DNA of 64,000 nucleotides from assembly GCF_030705605.1 (NCBI RefSeq), contig NZ_JAPCKK010000030.1:62001-126000 (forward strand), given 5' to 3'. The first letter of the stretch is position 1. Each line of letters begins with the position of its first letter. The position numbers and the translations under genes are program-made. This DNA is from Paenibacillus zeirhizosphaerae (GTDB lineage Bacteria > Bacillota > Bacilli > Paenibacillales > Paenibacillaceae). The notes beneath the pieces were generated by a model. That model ran no database searches. It was not told the DNA's origin and worked only from the letters and a program-made list of their open reading frames with translations. This document shows, piece by piece, positions 8,300 to 17,465 of the stretch.

Positions 8300-9781
8300 A
8301 TGCAAATCCAGATGAAGGGCATTCATAAAGCGTTTGGTACCAATCAGGTGCTGAGCGGAGTGGATTTTGAATTAAAGGAAGGCGAAGTTCATGCCTTGAT
8401 GGGTGAGAATGGGGCGGGTAAATCAACGCTGATGAACATTCTGATCGGTCTGCATCAGAGGGACCAAGGGACAATTATCATTGATGGCAAGGAAACCTAT
8501 TTTGGCAGCCCAAAGGAAGCGGAACAGCGGGGGATCGCCTTTATACATCAGGAGCTGAATGTCTGGCCGGAAATGACGGTCCTTGACAATCTATTTATCG
8601 GGAAGGAATTGACCTCAACTTTTGGACTGCTGAATACCAAACAAATGAAAACGCTTGCCCAAGAACAGTTTGCTAAATTGTCAGTTCAAGTTCCCTTAGA
8701 AAGTCCTGCGGGAGAATGCTCTGTCGGACAGCAGCAGATGATTGAAATTGCCAAGGCGCTGATGACGGAGGCCAAGGTGATTATCATGGATGAACCGACT
8801 GCGGCGCTCACGGAACGGGAGATTCAAAAGCTGTTTGGTGTGATTGCCTCGCTCAAGAAAAACGGGGTATCCATCGTCTATATTTCTCACCGTATGGAGG
8901 AAATCTTTACAATCTGCGACCGGATTACCGTAATGCGTGACGGAAAAACGGTGGATACCCAATCGATTCCTGAGACAAGCTTTGATGAAGTGGTACGGAA
9001 AATGGTTGGCCGTGAATTAACGGAGCGGTATCCGGCCCGAAATCCATCCTATGGGGATGTTGTGCTGGAAGTACGTAACGCAAGCCGTAAAGGGTTGTTT
9101 CAGAATATTAATTTTTCCGTGAGAGCCGGCGAGATTCTAGGTTTCTCGGGACTCATGGGCTCAGGACGGACCGAGATCATGCGCGCCATCTTCGGCCTGG
9201 ATGCTTTGGATAGCGGAGATATTATGATCCGTGGCAAGAAGGCCCACATCCGCAAGCCGGACGATGCAGTCAGACACGGGGTCGGTTTTATTACGGAAGA
9301 CCGCAAGGATGAGGGATTGGTGCTGGATTTCTCAATCCGCGAGAACATGGCGCTGCCCAATCTATTCAGTTTTTCGGCCAAGGGCTTCATCTCGTCCAAA
9401 AAAGAACAGGATTTCGTCGATACGCTGATTAAGCGTCTGCAAATCAAGACACAATCCTCGGAAACTGCGGCCCGGAATTTGTCAGGGGGTAACCAGCAGA
9501 AGGTCGTTATCGCCAAATGGGTCGGCATCGGCCCGAGCGTGCTCATCCTTGATGAGCCGACACGTGGTGTGGACGTTGGAGCCAAGCGGGAGATTTATCA
9601 GCTGATGAATGAATTAACGGATCGCGGAGTCGCGATTATCATGGTTTCGTCCGAGCTTCCCGAAGTGCTTGGCATGAGCGACCGTATCGTGGTTGTGCAT
9701 GAAGGACACATTAGCGGTGAGCTGACAAGGGAAGAGGCAACACAGGAACACATTATGACATTGGCCACAGGAGGGCAATGA
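8300..9781 (+). CDS. rbsA: Ribose ABC transporter ATP-binding protein
   Basis: This is a 493-residue double ABC ATPase that powers ribose import. The first half has Walker [10 protein letters not shown], signature SVGQQQ and Walker [10 protein letters not shown]. The second half has the family's altered P-loop GLMGSGRTE, signature LSGGNQQK and Walker [17 protein letters not shown]. Such asymmetry is normal for monosaccharide CUT2-type ATPases. The frame is open upstream to 8252, but AAAAGGAGG directly before the ATG at 8300 fixes the start. Confidence 0.96.
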   Translation: MQIQMKGIHKAFGTNQVLSGVDFELKEGEVHALMGENGAGKSTLMNILIGLHQRDQGTIIIDGKETYFGSPKEAEQRGIAFIHQELNVWPEMTVLDNLFIGKELTSTFGLLNTKQMKTLAQEQFAKLSVQVPLESPAGECSVGQQQMIEIAKALMTEAKVIIMDEPTAALTEREIQKLFGVIASLKKNGVSIVYISHRMEEIFTICDRITVMRDGKTVDTQSIPETSFDEVVRKMVGRELTERYPARNPSYGDVVLEVRNASRKGLFQNINFSVRAGEILGFSGLMGSGRTEIMRAIFGLDALDSGDIMIRGKKAHIRKPDDAVRHGVGFITEDRKDEGLVLDFSIRENMALPNLFSFSAKGFISSKKEQDFVDTLIKRLQIKTQSSETAARNLSGGNQQKVVIAKWVGIGPSVLILDEPTRGVDVGAKREIYQLMNELTDRGVAIIMVSSELPEVLGMSDRIVVVHEGHISGELTREEATQEHIMTLATGGQ

Positions 9782-9782
9782 G

Positions 9783-10754
9783 ATGACAACTTTGCAGGAC
9801 AACAAAACAGCCAAAAGCGGCTTCCGCTTGACAAATGTGACACAGAAGCTGGGGCCGCTGCTGGGTCTGATCATTCTGATTTTGATTGTATCGGTATTAA
9901 ATCCAAGCTTTTTGGAACCGCTTAACATCTTGAATCTGCTGCGGCAGGTGTCCATTAACGCACTGATTGCCTTCGGCATGACGTTTGTAATTCTGACAGG
10001 CGGCATTGATCTGTCGGTCGGCTCCATTCTAGCTTTATCCAGTGCCTTTGTGGCCAATATGATGCTAGCCGGAGTAGATCCGATCCTGTCCATTATTATC
10101 GGGGTGGCGCTTGGTGGCATCATGGGTATGGTGAACGGAATCATGATCACGAAGGGGAAAATGGCTCCTTTTATCGCTACATTGGCTACCATGACGGTAT
10201 TTAGAGGCTTGACGCTCGTATATACGAATGGTAACCCGATTACGGGATTGGGTGACAGCCTGCTGTTCCAACTGTTCGGACGCGGTTATTTGTTTGGAAT
10301 CCCGGTACCGGCCGTAACGATGCTGATTACCTTTCTGATTTTATGGATTATTTTGCATAAAACAGCTTTCGGACGCAAGACTTATGCGATCGGTGGCAAT
10401 GAGAAAGCTTCCATTATTTCAGGGATTAAAGTGTCCCGTGTGAAAATTATGATCTACTCGCTGGCAGGCATGCTGTCCGCACTGGCGGGAGCAATCCTGA
10501 CCTCCCGTTTGAACTCGGCACAGCCAACGGCCGGTACGTCCTATGAGCTTGATGCCATTGCTGCCGTCGTTCTGGGTGGAACAAGCCTGTCAGGCGGACG
10601 GGGCCGAATCGTGGGCACCCTCATCGGTGTTCTGATTATCGGCGTGTTGAATAACGGATTGAACCTCTTGGGGGTCAACTCCTTCTATCAGATGGTTGTT
10701 AAGGGCGTCGTCATTGCCATTGCTGTCCTGCTGGACCGCAAGAAAACGGCTTAA
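9783..10754 (+). CDS. rbsC: Ribose ABC transporter permease
   Basis: This is a 323-residue membrane protein with about eight to ten helices, of the branched-chain/ribose permease family. Diagnostic segments are GMTFVILTGGIDLSVGSILAL near residue 60 and AVVLGGTSLSGGRGRIVGTL near residue 262. It forms the membrane channel with RbsA and receives ribose from RbsB. It begins two bases after rbsA ends and is preceded by a GGAGGGCAATGAG ribosome binding site. Confidence 0.95.
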   Translation: MTTLQDNKTAKSGFRLTNVTQKLGPLLGLIILILIVSVLNPSFLEPLNILNLLRQVSINALIAFGMTFVILTGGIDLSVGSILALSSAFVANMMLAGVDPILSIIIGVALGGIMGMVNGIMITKGKMAPFIATLATMTVFRGLTLVYTNGNPITGLGDSLLFQLFGRGYLFGIPVPAVTMLITFLILWIILHKTAFGRKTYAIGGNEKASIISGIKVSRVKIMIYSLAGMLSALAGAILTSRLNSAQPTAGTSYELDAIAAVVLGGTSLSGGRGRIVGTLIGVLIIGVLNNGLNLLGVNSFYQMVVKGVVIAIAVLLDRKKTA

Positions 10755-10768
10755 GGAGAGAGACGAAA

Positions 10769-11698
10769 ATGAAAAAACTGACCATACTTCTTGTAAGTGC
10801 ACTGATGATTGTCCTGGCCGGATGCTCCCTAGAGCCCCCAGGCTGGGCCAAGCCTAATTCCGGCGGAAGCCAGGAGCAGATGAAAATCGGTCTATCGATT
10901 TCGACGTTGAACAATCCTTTCTTTGTTTCTCTTAAAGACGGGGTGGTTGCGGAGGCGGAAAAGCAAGGCATGCAGGTCATTGTGGTTGACGCGCAGAACG
11001 ATTCGGCCAAGCAGACCAACGATGTGGATGATCTGATTCAGCAAGGTGTCGACGCTCTGCTGATTAACCCTACGGATTCCGCAGCAATTTCCACGGTGGT
11101 TCAATCCGCTAACAGTATCGGCATTCCGGTCATTACGCTGGACCGTTCGGCCGATAAAGGAGAAGTGGCAGCACTGGTTGCGTCCGATAATGTCAAAGGT
11201 GGCCGGATGGCTGCCGAGTACATCGTTGAACAGCTAGGTGAGGGAGCGAAGGTCATTGAGCTTGAGGGTGTGCCCGGGGCTTCCGCGACGAGGGAGCGGG
11301 GACAAGGCTTCCATGAAATTGCCGACAAACAGTTGAATGTTGTTGCGAAGCAGGCGGCTGATTTTGACCGTTCCAAAGGCCTGAATGTGATGGAAAACCT
11401 GCTGCAAGGCAATCCCGACGTGCAGGCGGTATTCGCTCATAATGATGAGATGGCTCTGGGAGCTATCGAAGCGATCCAAAGCTCAGGCAAGGACATTCCG
11501 GTGATTGGATTTGACGGCAATGATGACGCGATCAAGTCGATCCAGGAAGGAAAGCTGACGGCGACGGTTGCGCAGCAGCCGGAGCTGATCGGACAGTTGT
11601 CGGTGCAGGCGGCGCGTGATGTGCTGGCAGGCAAATCGATTGAGAAATCGATTCCGGCCGAGCTGAAGCTGGTTACGAAAGACAACGCAGACAAGTAA
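10769..11698 (+). CDS. rbsB: Ribose-binding lipoprotein
   Basis: This is a 309-residue extracytoplasmic binding protein of the type I sugar-binding fold. A lipoprotein signal ends in LAGC with the lipid-bearing Cys19, and the mature domain starts with MKIGLSISTLNNPFFVSLKD. Other family marks are VDALLINPTDSAAIS, HNDEMALGAIEA and IPVIGFDGNDDA. It captures ribose at the membrane surface and delivers it to RbsC. It is the last gene of the operon and is followed by a terminator. Confidence 0.96.
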   Translation: MKKLTILLVSALMIVLAGCSLEPPGWAKPNSGGSQEQMKIGLSISTLNNPFFVSLKDGVVAEAEKQGMQVIVVDAQNDSAKQTNDVDDLIQQGVDALLINPTDSAAISTVVQSANSIGIPVITLDRSADKGEVAALVASDNVKGGRMAAEYIVEQLGEGAKVIELEGVPGASATRERGQGFHEIADKQLNVVAKQAADFDRSKGLNVMENLLQGNPDVQAVFAHNDEMALGAIEAIQSSGKDIPVIGFDGNDDAIKSIQEGKLTATVAQQPELIGQLSVQAARDVLAGKSIEKSIPAELKLVTKDNADK

Positions 11699-11713
11699 AC
11701 GTTAGCAAAATGT

Positions 11714-11753
11714 TTCCCGTCTTGGGCCAAAATGTGCCTGGGCGGGATTTTTT
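11714..11753 (+). terminator. Terminator of the rbs operon
   Basis: TTCCCGTCTTGGGC pairs imperfectly, with some G-T pairs, with GCCTGGGCGGGA and is followed by TTTTTT. Confidence 0.7.
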
Positions 11754-11878
11754 CTGTCAGGCTTCTTGGACGTATGTCAATAGCCGTTTCTCACATCTGG
11801 AAAAAATTCGCTTCCGCATAGCACATGGATACACGCAGAGTGGGAAGAATAAGCGGGAATGCGTGAGGAGGTGATAGG

Positions 11879-13279
11879 ATGGCAAAGGATTCCACGAACA
11901 AGAAATGGAAGCTCGCAATTATAACCGTCACTGCCTTGACCGGGCTTGCTGCGCTTGGCGTAAGTGTCCGTCACCATGAGGACCCACTGGCAAAAGAGCA
12001 GATCAGTGCGCTGAGTCTCCCTCTTCAATCGACCATTCAGGCCGTGCAGGAGTTGGAGGAAACCTATCCTTACCGCAAGTATAAAGAAGCGGGGGCACCT
12101 GCCTATTTTGGGGCTGGGAAAAATTATAACTTGATCGTCGTTCAGCTCGAATCGGTGCAAAATTTTCTGTTGAACACCTCTGTGCATGGCCAAGAGCTGA
12201 CACCTGTCATGAATCAACTGGCAGCGGAAAGCCTGTATTTCCCTTACATATTTCAGCAAATGGGCCGGGGCAATACCTCGGATGCCGAGTTTTTGAGCAA
12301 TACCTCCATTTATCCGGTTGGCAATAAGCCGATGTCCTACGCTTACGCTGAAAAAAAACTGCCCAGCCTGGCACGGCTGATGCATAAGTTGGGTTATAAG
12401 GCCTGGACATTTCATGTCAATCAGATTACCTTTTGGAACCGGGATCAGTTGTACAAGGCGTTGAATTTCGATCAATATTTTGACAAGCCGTATTTTCGCA
12501 AACAAATGTTCAACCGTTTTGGCGCTTCCGATGAGGAGCTATTCCGGGTGGGCTTGCACAAGCTGACCGCTTTACAGGCCCACAGAAAACCTTTTTACGC
12601 CCAGTTTATTACCGCCTCCAGTCACGCTCCGTTCACGATACCTGCCGCAAGCAAGCGGCTGAAGCTGCCTGAACATCTGCAAGCTCAACCGCTTGGCGAC
12701 TACCTGACGGCTGCAAACTATGCGGATTATGCGCTGGGCACGTTTATTGACGGTTTGAAAAAGAACGGCTTGTGGGAGAAAAGCGTTGTTGTTGTGTACG
12801 GAGACCATTTTGGCCTGAACCGCAAAAAATTCAAGGCCAAGGAGGTCAGCCAGGCGCTCGGCATTGCATATCACCGTCATATCACACGTTTTAACGTACC
12901 GCTGATGATTCATCTGCCCGGCCAATCCGGGCGGGTCGTTGAGCAAGTGGGCGGGCAGGTGGATATCCTGCCGACCGTGGCTAATATCATGGGCATTGAC
13001 CTGGCGAAGGAAGGGTTTACCGCCTTTGGGCATGATCTGATGAACATTGACCATAACCTGATCGGTATCCGTTATTATCTGCCCACAGGTTCGTTTTTTA
13101 ATAATGATATTCTGTTTATCGCAGGCAAAAAAGGCATTTCGGACGGCAAAGCGGTATCGATCCGAACCTTGCAGCCGATCAAGGATTTGTCGCCCTATAA
13201 ATCCGATTTTGAGTATATCAAGAAATGGATGAAGCTATCGGACAGATACGTCAAAGAGCTTCCCGAGCGCAAAAAATAG
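11879..13279 (+). CDS. LTA synthase-like sulfatase-fold enzyme with a single membrane anchor
   Basis: This is a 466-residue protein of the alkaline phosphatase/sulfatase superfamily, closest to the extracellular catalytic domain of lipoteichoic acid synthase. Likely catalytic residues are E91 (VVQLESVQNF), T133 (GRGNTSDAEF), D309-H310 (VVYGDHFG) and H249 (SSHAPF), matching the metal-binding and nucleophile set of LtaS. Canonical LtaS has five membrane helices; here there is only one, at residues 12-30, which would act as an uncleaved signal or anchor. It may transfer or hydrolyse glycerol phosphate or another phosphodiester outside the cell; the substrate is inferred. GGAGGTGAT precedes the ATG. 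Confidence 0.82.
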   Translation: MAKDSTNKKWKLAIITVTALTGLAALGVSVRHHEDPLAKEQISALSLPLQSTIQAVQELEETYPYRKYKEAGAPAYFGAGKNYNLIVVQLESVQNFLLNTSVHGQELTPVMNQLAAESLYFPYIFQQMGRGNTSDAEFLSNTSIYPVGNKPMSYAYAEKKLPSLARLMHKLGYKAWTFHVNQITFWNRDQLYKALNFDQYFDKPYFRKQMFNRFGASDEELFRVGLHKLTALQAHRKPFYAQFITASSHAPFTIPAASKRLKLPEHLQAQPLGDYLTAANYADYALGTFIDGLKKNGLWEKSVVVVYGDHFGLNRKKFKAKEVSQALGIAYHRHITRFNVPLMIHLPGQSGRVVEQVGGQVDILPTVANIMGIDLAKEGFTAFGHDLMNIDHNLIGIRYYLPTGSFFNNDILFIAGKKGISDGKAVSIRTLQPIKDLSPYKSDFEYIKKWMKLSDRYVKELPERKK

Positions 13280-13317
13280 GGCGTTCCTCAAGCCAGCAGG
13301 CTGGGAACACCCTATTT
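13274..13317. terminator. Bidirectional terminator, LTA-synthase-like / MFS
   Basis: AAATAGGG (13274-13281) pairs with CCCTATTT (13310-13317), with inner GTTCC/GGAAC pairing. The first gene's stop codon lies in the stem. T-runs on both strands suit the convergent pair. Confidence 0.75.
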
Positions 13318-13390
13318 TCCAAGATCCCGGAAAGTATAAACTTCTCACCACATGAGGTCTGGCTCCTTGGAAATTACGTCGGTAGACGGT

Positions 13391-14629
13391 TTAAAGAATT
13401 GGCGCTTGTTCCGCAGCGGCAGTCTGTTCACGGCTGACAAGACGCCGGTGCGCCGTATACAGGAAGGGCAGCCCGGCGGCGGTCATGATCGTCAATGGAA
13501 TAAACACGACCAGGCCGCTCTCGGTGCCAAATTGGTCAAGCAGCAATCCGCCTAGCACGGGAGCCAGTACGTTGCCAAGTTGGTTGAAGCCGATGGCGCC
13601 GAAATACGTTCCTTTCAGCTCCGGCTTGGCAATACGGTCCACGAGCATATCCATCATCGTAAACAGCATCACTTCTCCGACCGTAAACACCACAACACCA
13701 ATCATCATCAATGCGACGCCTTCCGCGATGCCAAAAAGCAAGAAGCTCGCAGCGACACATACATTGCCGAACATCAGCGGAATAAGCGGAGGTAGATTGC
13801 GCATCAGCCGCACGATCGGAAATTGCACAACCAGCACGGTCAAGGCATTCAAAGACAACATATAAGAGAATACTTTTGCACCATCAGCAAAATGGGTGTT
13901 CAGGGCCAAATACTGCGCCAGTGTAGATTCGAAATGTCCGTAACCCAGTACGCAAAACACGGTCCCGATCAGCACGGGTAAAAAAACGCGGTCACGGCCG
14001 GTAACCCGCAACGCATCGATCAGCTTTGGAGGAGCTTCATCCGTGGGCTGCGGCAGGGTGGAACGGTTAAGAGAAAACTGGAAAAACAGGACAACTCCAT
14101 AAACGATATATACGAAAGCCGCAATCAGAAACGGGAAGGTCGATTGTGCCGTACCAAGCTGCAATCCGATCAGCGGTCCAAACACGACACCCGCGTTGAT
14201 TGCTGCATACCGCAGGTTAAACACAAGCAGTTTATGCTCCGGCGGCGTAATATCCGACAGCATAGCCCGTGAGGCCGGCTCAAAGAAAGCGCGGGCTAGT
14301 CCATTCAACGTATTGAAAATAAAAAACATCAGCAGATGCTCGGCGGTGGAAAAGCCGACAAATACGGCCGCCCAGCCGAATATGGAGACCAGCATCACAA
14401 TCCGGCGGCCAAGACGATCGGATATGTAGCCGCCGTAAAAGCTGACGAGCACGCCGGCCAGCGAACTGACGGCGACCGTGATGCCGGTTTGCGTGGGAGT
14501 GGCCCCCAGCACCTGTGTCAAATAAATGGAGAGAAAGGGAATGCTCATGGACGTCACAAGTCTGCCGAACATGGTGCCGATAATGATCGTCCACGCGAGA
14601 GGGTGAATTTGCCGGATCGTGTGTGTCAT
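13391..14629 (-). CDS. MFS transporter
   Basis: This is a 412-residue major facilitator protein with about twelve membrane helices. The loop 2-3 motif is GGYISDRLGRRIVM near residue 68, typical of drug exporters of the DHA1 type. The second half retains the corresponding GIAEGVALMMIGVVVFTVGE region. Substrate is unknown. The start is supported by AAAGGAGAA upstream. It converges with the LTA-synthase-like gene and lies upstream of a truncated regulator in the same orientation. Confidence 0.88.
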   Translation of the reverse strand: MTHTIRQIHPLAWTIIIGTMFGRLVTSMSIPFLSIYLTQVLGATPTQTGITVAVSSLAGVLVSFYGGYISDRLGRRIVMLVSIFGWAAVFVGFSTAEHLLMFFIFNTLNGLARAFFEPASRAMLSDITPPEHKLLVFNLRYAAINAGVVFGPLIGLQLGTAQSTFPFLIAAFVYIVYGVVLFFQFSLNRSTLPQPTDEAPPKLIDALRVTGRDRVFLPVLIGTVFCVLGYGHFESTLAQYLALNTHFADGAKVFSYMLSLNALTVLVVQFPIVRLMRNLPPLIPLMFGNVCVAASFLLFGIAEGVALMMIGVVVFTVGEVMLFTMMDMLVDRIAKPELKGTYFGAIGFNQLGNVLAPVLGGLLLDQFGTESGLVVFIPLTIMTAAGLPFLYTAHRRLVSREQTAAAEQAPIL

Positions 14630-14746
14630 TGTATTCGTTCTCCTTTAGCGTTGTACTTGCCACGGTGCTTCCCGGTCAGGAAACGATGATCTCAATTCTA
14701 GGGCAAGAAAAGGAGAAGAAAAAGTGTAAGCTTTAATTGCTATATT

Positions 14747-15052
14747 TCATCTTTTATGGTGGAGCAGCCGGTTAATCGTCTCCCTGCGCAGGCCGATAAA
14801 CTGGCCGATTTCATCTTGTGTCAAAACATCCGTTAACGCAGCAGGAGCGATAAAAGGCTGAATCCAAGCTTGGAGCTTCCGCAGTTTTTCAGCAGGGGTA
14901 ATTTCCGTTAATTGATCGATGCGCTGCTGCATCATGCGCAGCTTGTCCTGTAATTGCATGGCAATGGCGCGGCAGTGCTCCGGGTTCTCTTCAAGATTAC
15001 GGTACCAATCCGCCTGCGGGAGAACGTGCAGCTCACCCGGGCAAGCTGAGTT
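14747..15052 (-). pseudogene. Crp/Fnr family regulator, C-terminal remnant
   Basis: Reading on the minus strand, an open frame runs to about 15052 without a suitable start and encodes roughly the last 100 residues of a Crp/Fnr-type regulator. It has a short end of the effector domain (GELHVLPQADWYRNLEENPE), a long dimerisation helix (MQLQDKLRMMQQRIDQL) and the winged-helix DNA-binding segment ending TQDEIGQFIGLRRETINRLL. The N-terminal cyclic-nucleotide-like barrel is missing, and a stop codon closes the frame just upstream of it. It is most simply a decayed gene cut by a rearrangement; a short product from the internal ATG at 14959 cannot be excluded. Confidence 0.75.
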
Positions 15053-15196
15053 TCAAACTCCAAACAGTGACGAACTAGGAAACTGCAAGGGTTGAGAAAA
15101 TGACAGTCGATTATAAACTTGGTGTGGCCCCTCAAGCGAGACGCAGACTTTCACTAAAGCGGATACTATCGTGCTCAAGGAGAGGGTAATCAATTC

Positions 15197-15225
15197 TTTA
15201 CTGATCGTTCCCGATATGTTATATT
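15197..15225 (+). promoter_or_regulatory. Promoter of the truncated tetR gene with an operator-like box
   Basis: TTTACT (15197-15202), a 17-base spacer and TATATT (15220-15225). The spacer begins with GATCGTTCCC, which recurs at 15430-15439, so it could be the operator of the TetR-type regulator that follows. Confidence 0.5.
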
Positions 15226-15245
15226 GATGACGGGAGGGAGATGGA

Positions 15246-15317
15246 ATGGCGAAAAGCAAGGAATTTGAAGAGAATGCGGTATTAGATAAAGCGATGAAGC
15301 TCTTTTGGGAACAATGA
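15246..15317 (+). pseudogene. TetR family regulator, first 23 residues only
   Basis: After a GGGAGGGAG ribosome binding site the frame reads MAKSKEFEENAVLDKAMKLF and then WEQ before a stop. This is the typical start of a TetR-type regulator, in which the next residues would be the helix-turn-helix. The gene is therefore cut after its first helix. The cut coincides with GGGAACAAT (15307-15315), whose inverse ATTGTTCCC is at 15349-15357, which suggests a deletion or excision between short repeats. Confidence 0.75.
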
Positions 15318-15343
15318 TGAATTTATTTTTTTTTACTATATTA

Positions 15344-15355
15344 GAACAATTGTTC
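15344..15355. promoter_or_regulatory. Perfect palindrome GAACAATTGTTC
   Basis: This 12-bp palindrome lies just after the truncated tetR gene. It fits the outline GAAC-N4-GTTC of a LexA site but also contains the GTTCCC sequence of the boxes at 15203 and 15430. Which regulator, if any, binds is open. Confidence 0.35.
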
Positions 15356-15429
15356 CCGTATGAATGAGTCTCCCTTTTGCCTAAAACTATTCTTACTACG
15401 GGAGTAATAACTTGTGCGTATTTCAGAAT

Positions 15430-15439
15430 GATCGTTCCC
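15430..15439. repeat. Second copy of the GATCGTTCCC box
   Basis: It is identical over ten bases to the copy inside the promoter spacer at 15203-15212. It lies about 115 bp before the aldo/keto reductase, so it may be an operator once used by the truncated TetR regulator. Between 15440 and 15554 no other feature is seen except the palindrome TTAGAATTCTAA at 15512-15523. Confidence 0.4.
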
Positions 15440-15554
15440 TATGGTCGTCGCTTAACCCTTGGCATCCGGCATCCGGCTTCATCAATTCTTCGAGGGAAGT
15501 TTGTAACTAATTTAGAATTCTAATTACTTAAAACAAAGAAGGGATTGAGTGAAC

Positions 15555-16592
15555 ATGGAATATCGTGTATTAGGTCGTACAGGTCTTAAAGTAAGCAGTT
15601 TTGTATTAGGTACTGGTACATTTGGTTTTTGGGGGAACAATACGGTGAAAGAGGCTGCACCCATTCTGGAGGAAGCTCTTGCTGGAGGAATTAACCTAAT
15701 CGATACCGCAGATATTTATTCAAGTGGTGAATCAGAAGCAATTTTAGGTGAAATTCTAAAAGGTCGCAGGCAGGATGTCATTCTGGCCACTAAGGGTGGA
15801 AATCCCATGGGCAGTGGACAAAATCAATCTGGAAATTCAAGATATTGGATAAAACGAGCAGTAGAAGATAGTTTGAGAAGGCTGCAAACCGATTATATCG
15901 ATCTGTATCAACTACACCTGCCTGACCTGAATACCGATATTGAAGAAACACTTGGTGTACTTACGGATCTGGTAAGTGAAGGGAAGATTCGCTACATTGG
16001 CACATCCAATTTTCAGGCCTGGCAAGTTACAGAGGCTCAATGGACCAGCGAACGCAAAAATGTAGCACGTTTTGTCTCTGAACAATCCCCGTACTCCATT
16101 TTAAACCGCAGTATCGAATTCGATTTGCTTGCTGCCACAGCGAAATACGGAATGGGTGTTTTGGTTTGGAGCCCACTTTCGGGTGGTCTATTAACTGGTA
16201 AATACCGTTTTGGGGAAGCAGCCTCCTCCAATTCAAGAGCAGCCACCTTTGCAGGAAGCTTGCAATCCATTGTTGACCCTAATCGGGAAGAAAATCGGTC
16301 CAAGTTTGAAGCCATAGCCAAACTTCAAACACTTGCAGATGAAGCGGGATTGACTTTACCGCATCTGGCCATGGCATTCACGCAAGCTCATCCTTCCATT
16401 ACTTCAGCAATTGTTGGGGCTAGGACGATCGAGCAGTTCCGGGAAACATTAAAGGGTAGTGACATCCGATTAAGCACGGATATACTGGATGCGATCGATA
16501 CGATTGTTCCACCAGGAGTAACCCTGGATGCGATGGAAAAAGGATGGACTCCCGGTTGGTTACAAGCAGAGAAGCGAAGAATCCTTCGTTAA
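15555..16592 (+). CDS. Aldo/keto reductase
   Basis: This is a 345-residue NADPH-dependent reductase with the TIM-barrel fold. The catalytic tetrad is visible as D50, Y55 (DTADIYSSGESE), K80 (ILATKGG) and H121 (YQLHLPD). The cofactor region near the C-terminus has SAIVGARTIEQFRETL. The substrate is unknown; relatives reduce aldehydes and quinone-like compounds. The ATG at 15555 is preferred to an in-frame GTG at 15549 because GAAGGGA lies ten bases upstream of it. It precedes an SDR gene by about 95 bp, and the two may be co-expressed. Confidence 0.9.
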   Translation: MEYRVLGRTGLKVSSFVLGTGTFGFWGNNTVKEAAPILEEALAGGINLIDTADIYSSGESEAILGEILKGRRQDVILATKGGNPMGSGQNQSGNSRYWIKRAVEDSLRRLQTDYIDLYQLHLPDLNTDIEETLGVLTDLVSEGKIRYIGTSNFQAWQVTEAQWTSERKNVARFVSEQSPYSILNRSIEFDLLAATAKYGMGVLVWSPLSGGLLTGKYRFGEAASSNSRAATFAGSLQSIVDPNREENRSKFEAIAKLQTLADEAGLTLPHLAMAFTQAHPSITSAIVGARTIEQFRETLKGSDIRLSTDILDAIDTIVPPGVTLDAMEKGWTPGWLQAEKRRILR

Positions 16593-16686
16593 ACCTTTAA
16601 GCAGAGCAAAAGGGAAGATAATATTGAAAATAAAGTAATCGCATTCTGTTATAACCAAAAACAAACAATAAAAGGAGCACATAAAA

Positions 16687-17391
16687 ATGAAAATTTCTGA
16701 ACAAGTCGCATTTGTCACCGGAGCAAACCGAGGTTTTGGCCGCCATCTTACCCTTGAACTTCTATCCAGAGGGGCCAAGGTGTATGCTGGTGCAAGAAAT
16801 CCGGAGTCCATTGACATTCCCGGTGCAATTCCTGTAAAGCTTGATATTACTAACCCTCAAGAGGTAGCTGCAGCTGCTACAGCCGCTAAAGATGTTACGC
16901 TTCTGATCAACAATGCAGGATTGACTACAGGCGTTTCTTTGCTTGACGGTGATCTCGATAAAATACATTTGGAGTTTAATACGCACTTTTTTGGCACACT
17001 TTCCATGGTTCGTACTTTCGCACCTATTCTTATAAATAATGGGGGAGGATCAATACTGAATATTCTTTCCGCATTATCATGGTTCAGTATAGGGGGGAGT
17101 GAAGGCGCTTATTCGGCTGCAAAGGCGGCAGAGTGGGCAATGACGAACGAGTTGCGCTTAAATCTGTATCCTCAAAATGTAAGAGTAGCTGGCTTACATG
17201 TGGGCTATATGGAGACAGACATGACGTCAAGCGTTGAAGCTCCCAAGTCCAACCCTGCGGAAATCGCAAAAATTGCTATTGATGGAATAGAGTCTGACAG
17301 CTTTGAAATTCTTGCTGATGAAGTGAGCCGCAAGCTCCAAAGTGCTCTCGCCGGTGGTGTAGCTGCGATATACCCACAGCTTACAAGATGA
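16687..17391 (+). CDS. SDR family oxidoreductase
   Basis: This is a 234-residue short-chain dehydrogenase with a complete set of family marks. The NAD(P) binding loop is TGANRGFG at residues 11-18, NNAG is near residue 75, and the catalytic Ser (S128), Y142 and K146 (AYSAAKAA) are present. The long late region METDMTSSVEAPKSNP is typical of classical SDRs. The ribosome binding site AAAGGAGCAC precedes ATG. Its stop overlaps the ATG of a second, broken SDR gene, so the locus once had two consecutive SDR genes. Confidence 0.92.
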   Translation: MKISEQVAFVTGANRGFGRHLTLELLSRGAKVYAGARNPESIDIPGAIPVKLDITNPQEVAAAATAAKDVTLLINNAGLTTGVSLLDGDLDKIHLEFNTHFFGTLSMVRTFAPILINNGGGSILNILSALSWFSIGGSEGAYSAAKAAEWAMTNELRLNLYPQNVRVAGLHVGYMETDMTSSVEAPKSNPAEIAKIAIDGIESDSFEILADEVSRKLQSALAGGVAAIYPQLTR

Positions 17392-17465
17392 GCAAAACTG
17401 TACTTATCACCGAAGCATCGGGCGGGATTGGTAAAACGCTAAGCCGGTCACATCTGAAGGCTTAG
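17388..17465 (+). pseudogene. Second SDR gene, first 25 residues only
   Basis: This frame starts at the ATGA overlap with the previous gene and reads MSKTVLITEASGGIGKTLSR before stopping a few residues later. The segment TEASGGIGK is the SDR nucleotide-binding loop (usually TGASSGIG). The rest of the gene is absent, replaced without a gap by a fragment of a different gene. Confidence 0.75.

Noticed and set aside
15344..15355. GAACAATTGTTC as a LexA box
   Set aside because: It has the outer halves, but the central bases do not fit the usual purine/pyrimidine pattern and no SOS-type gene follows; kept only as a palindrome.
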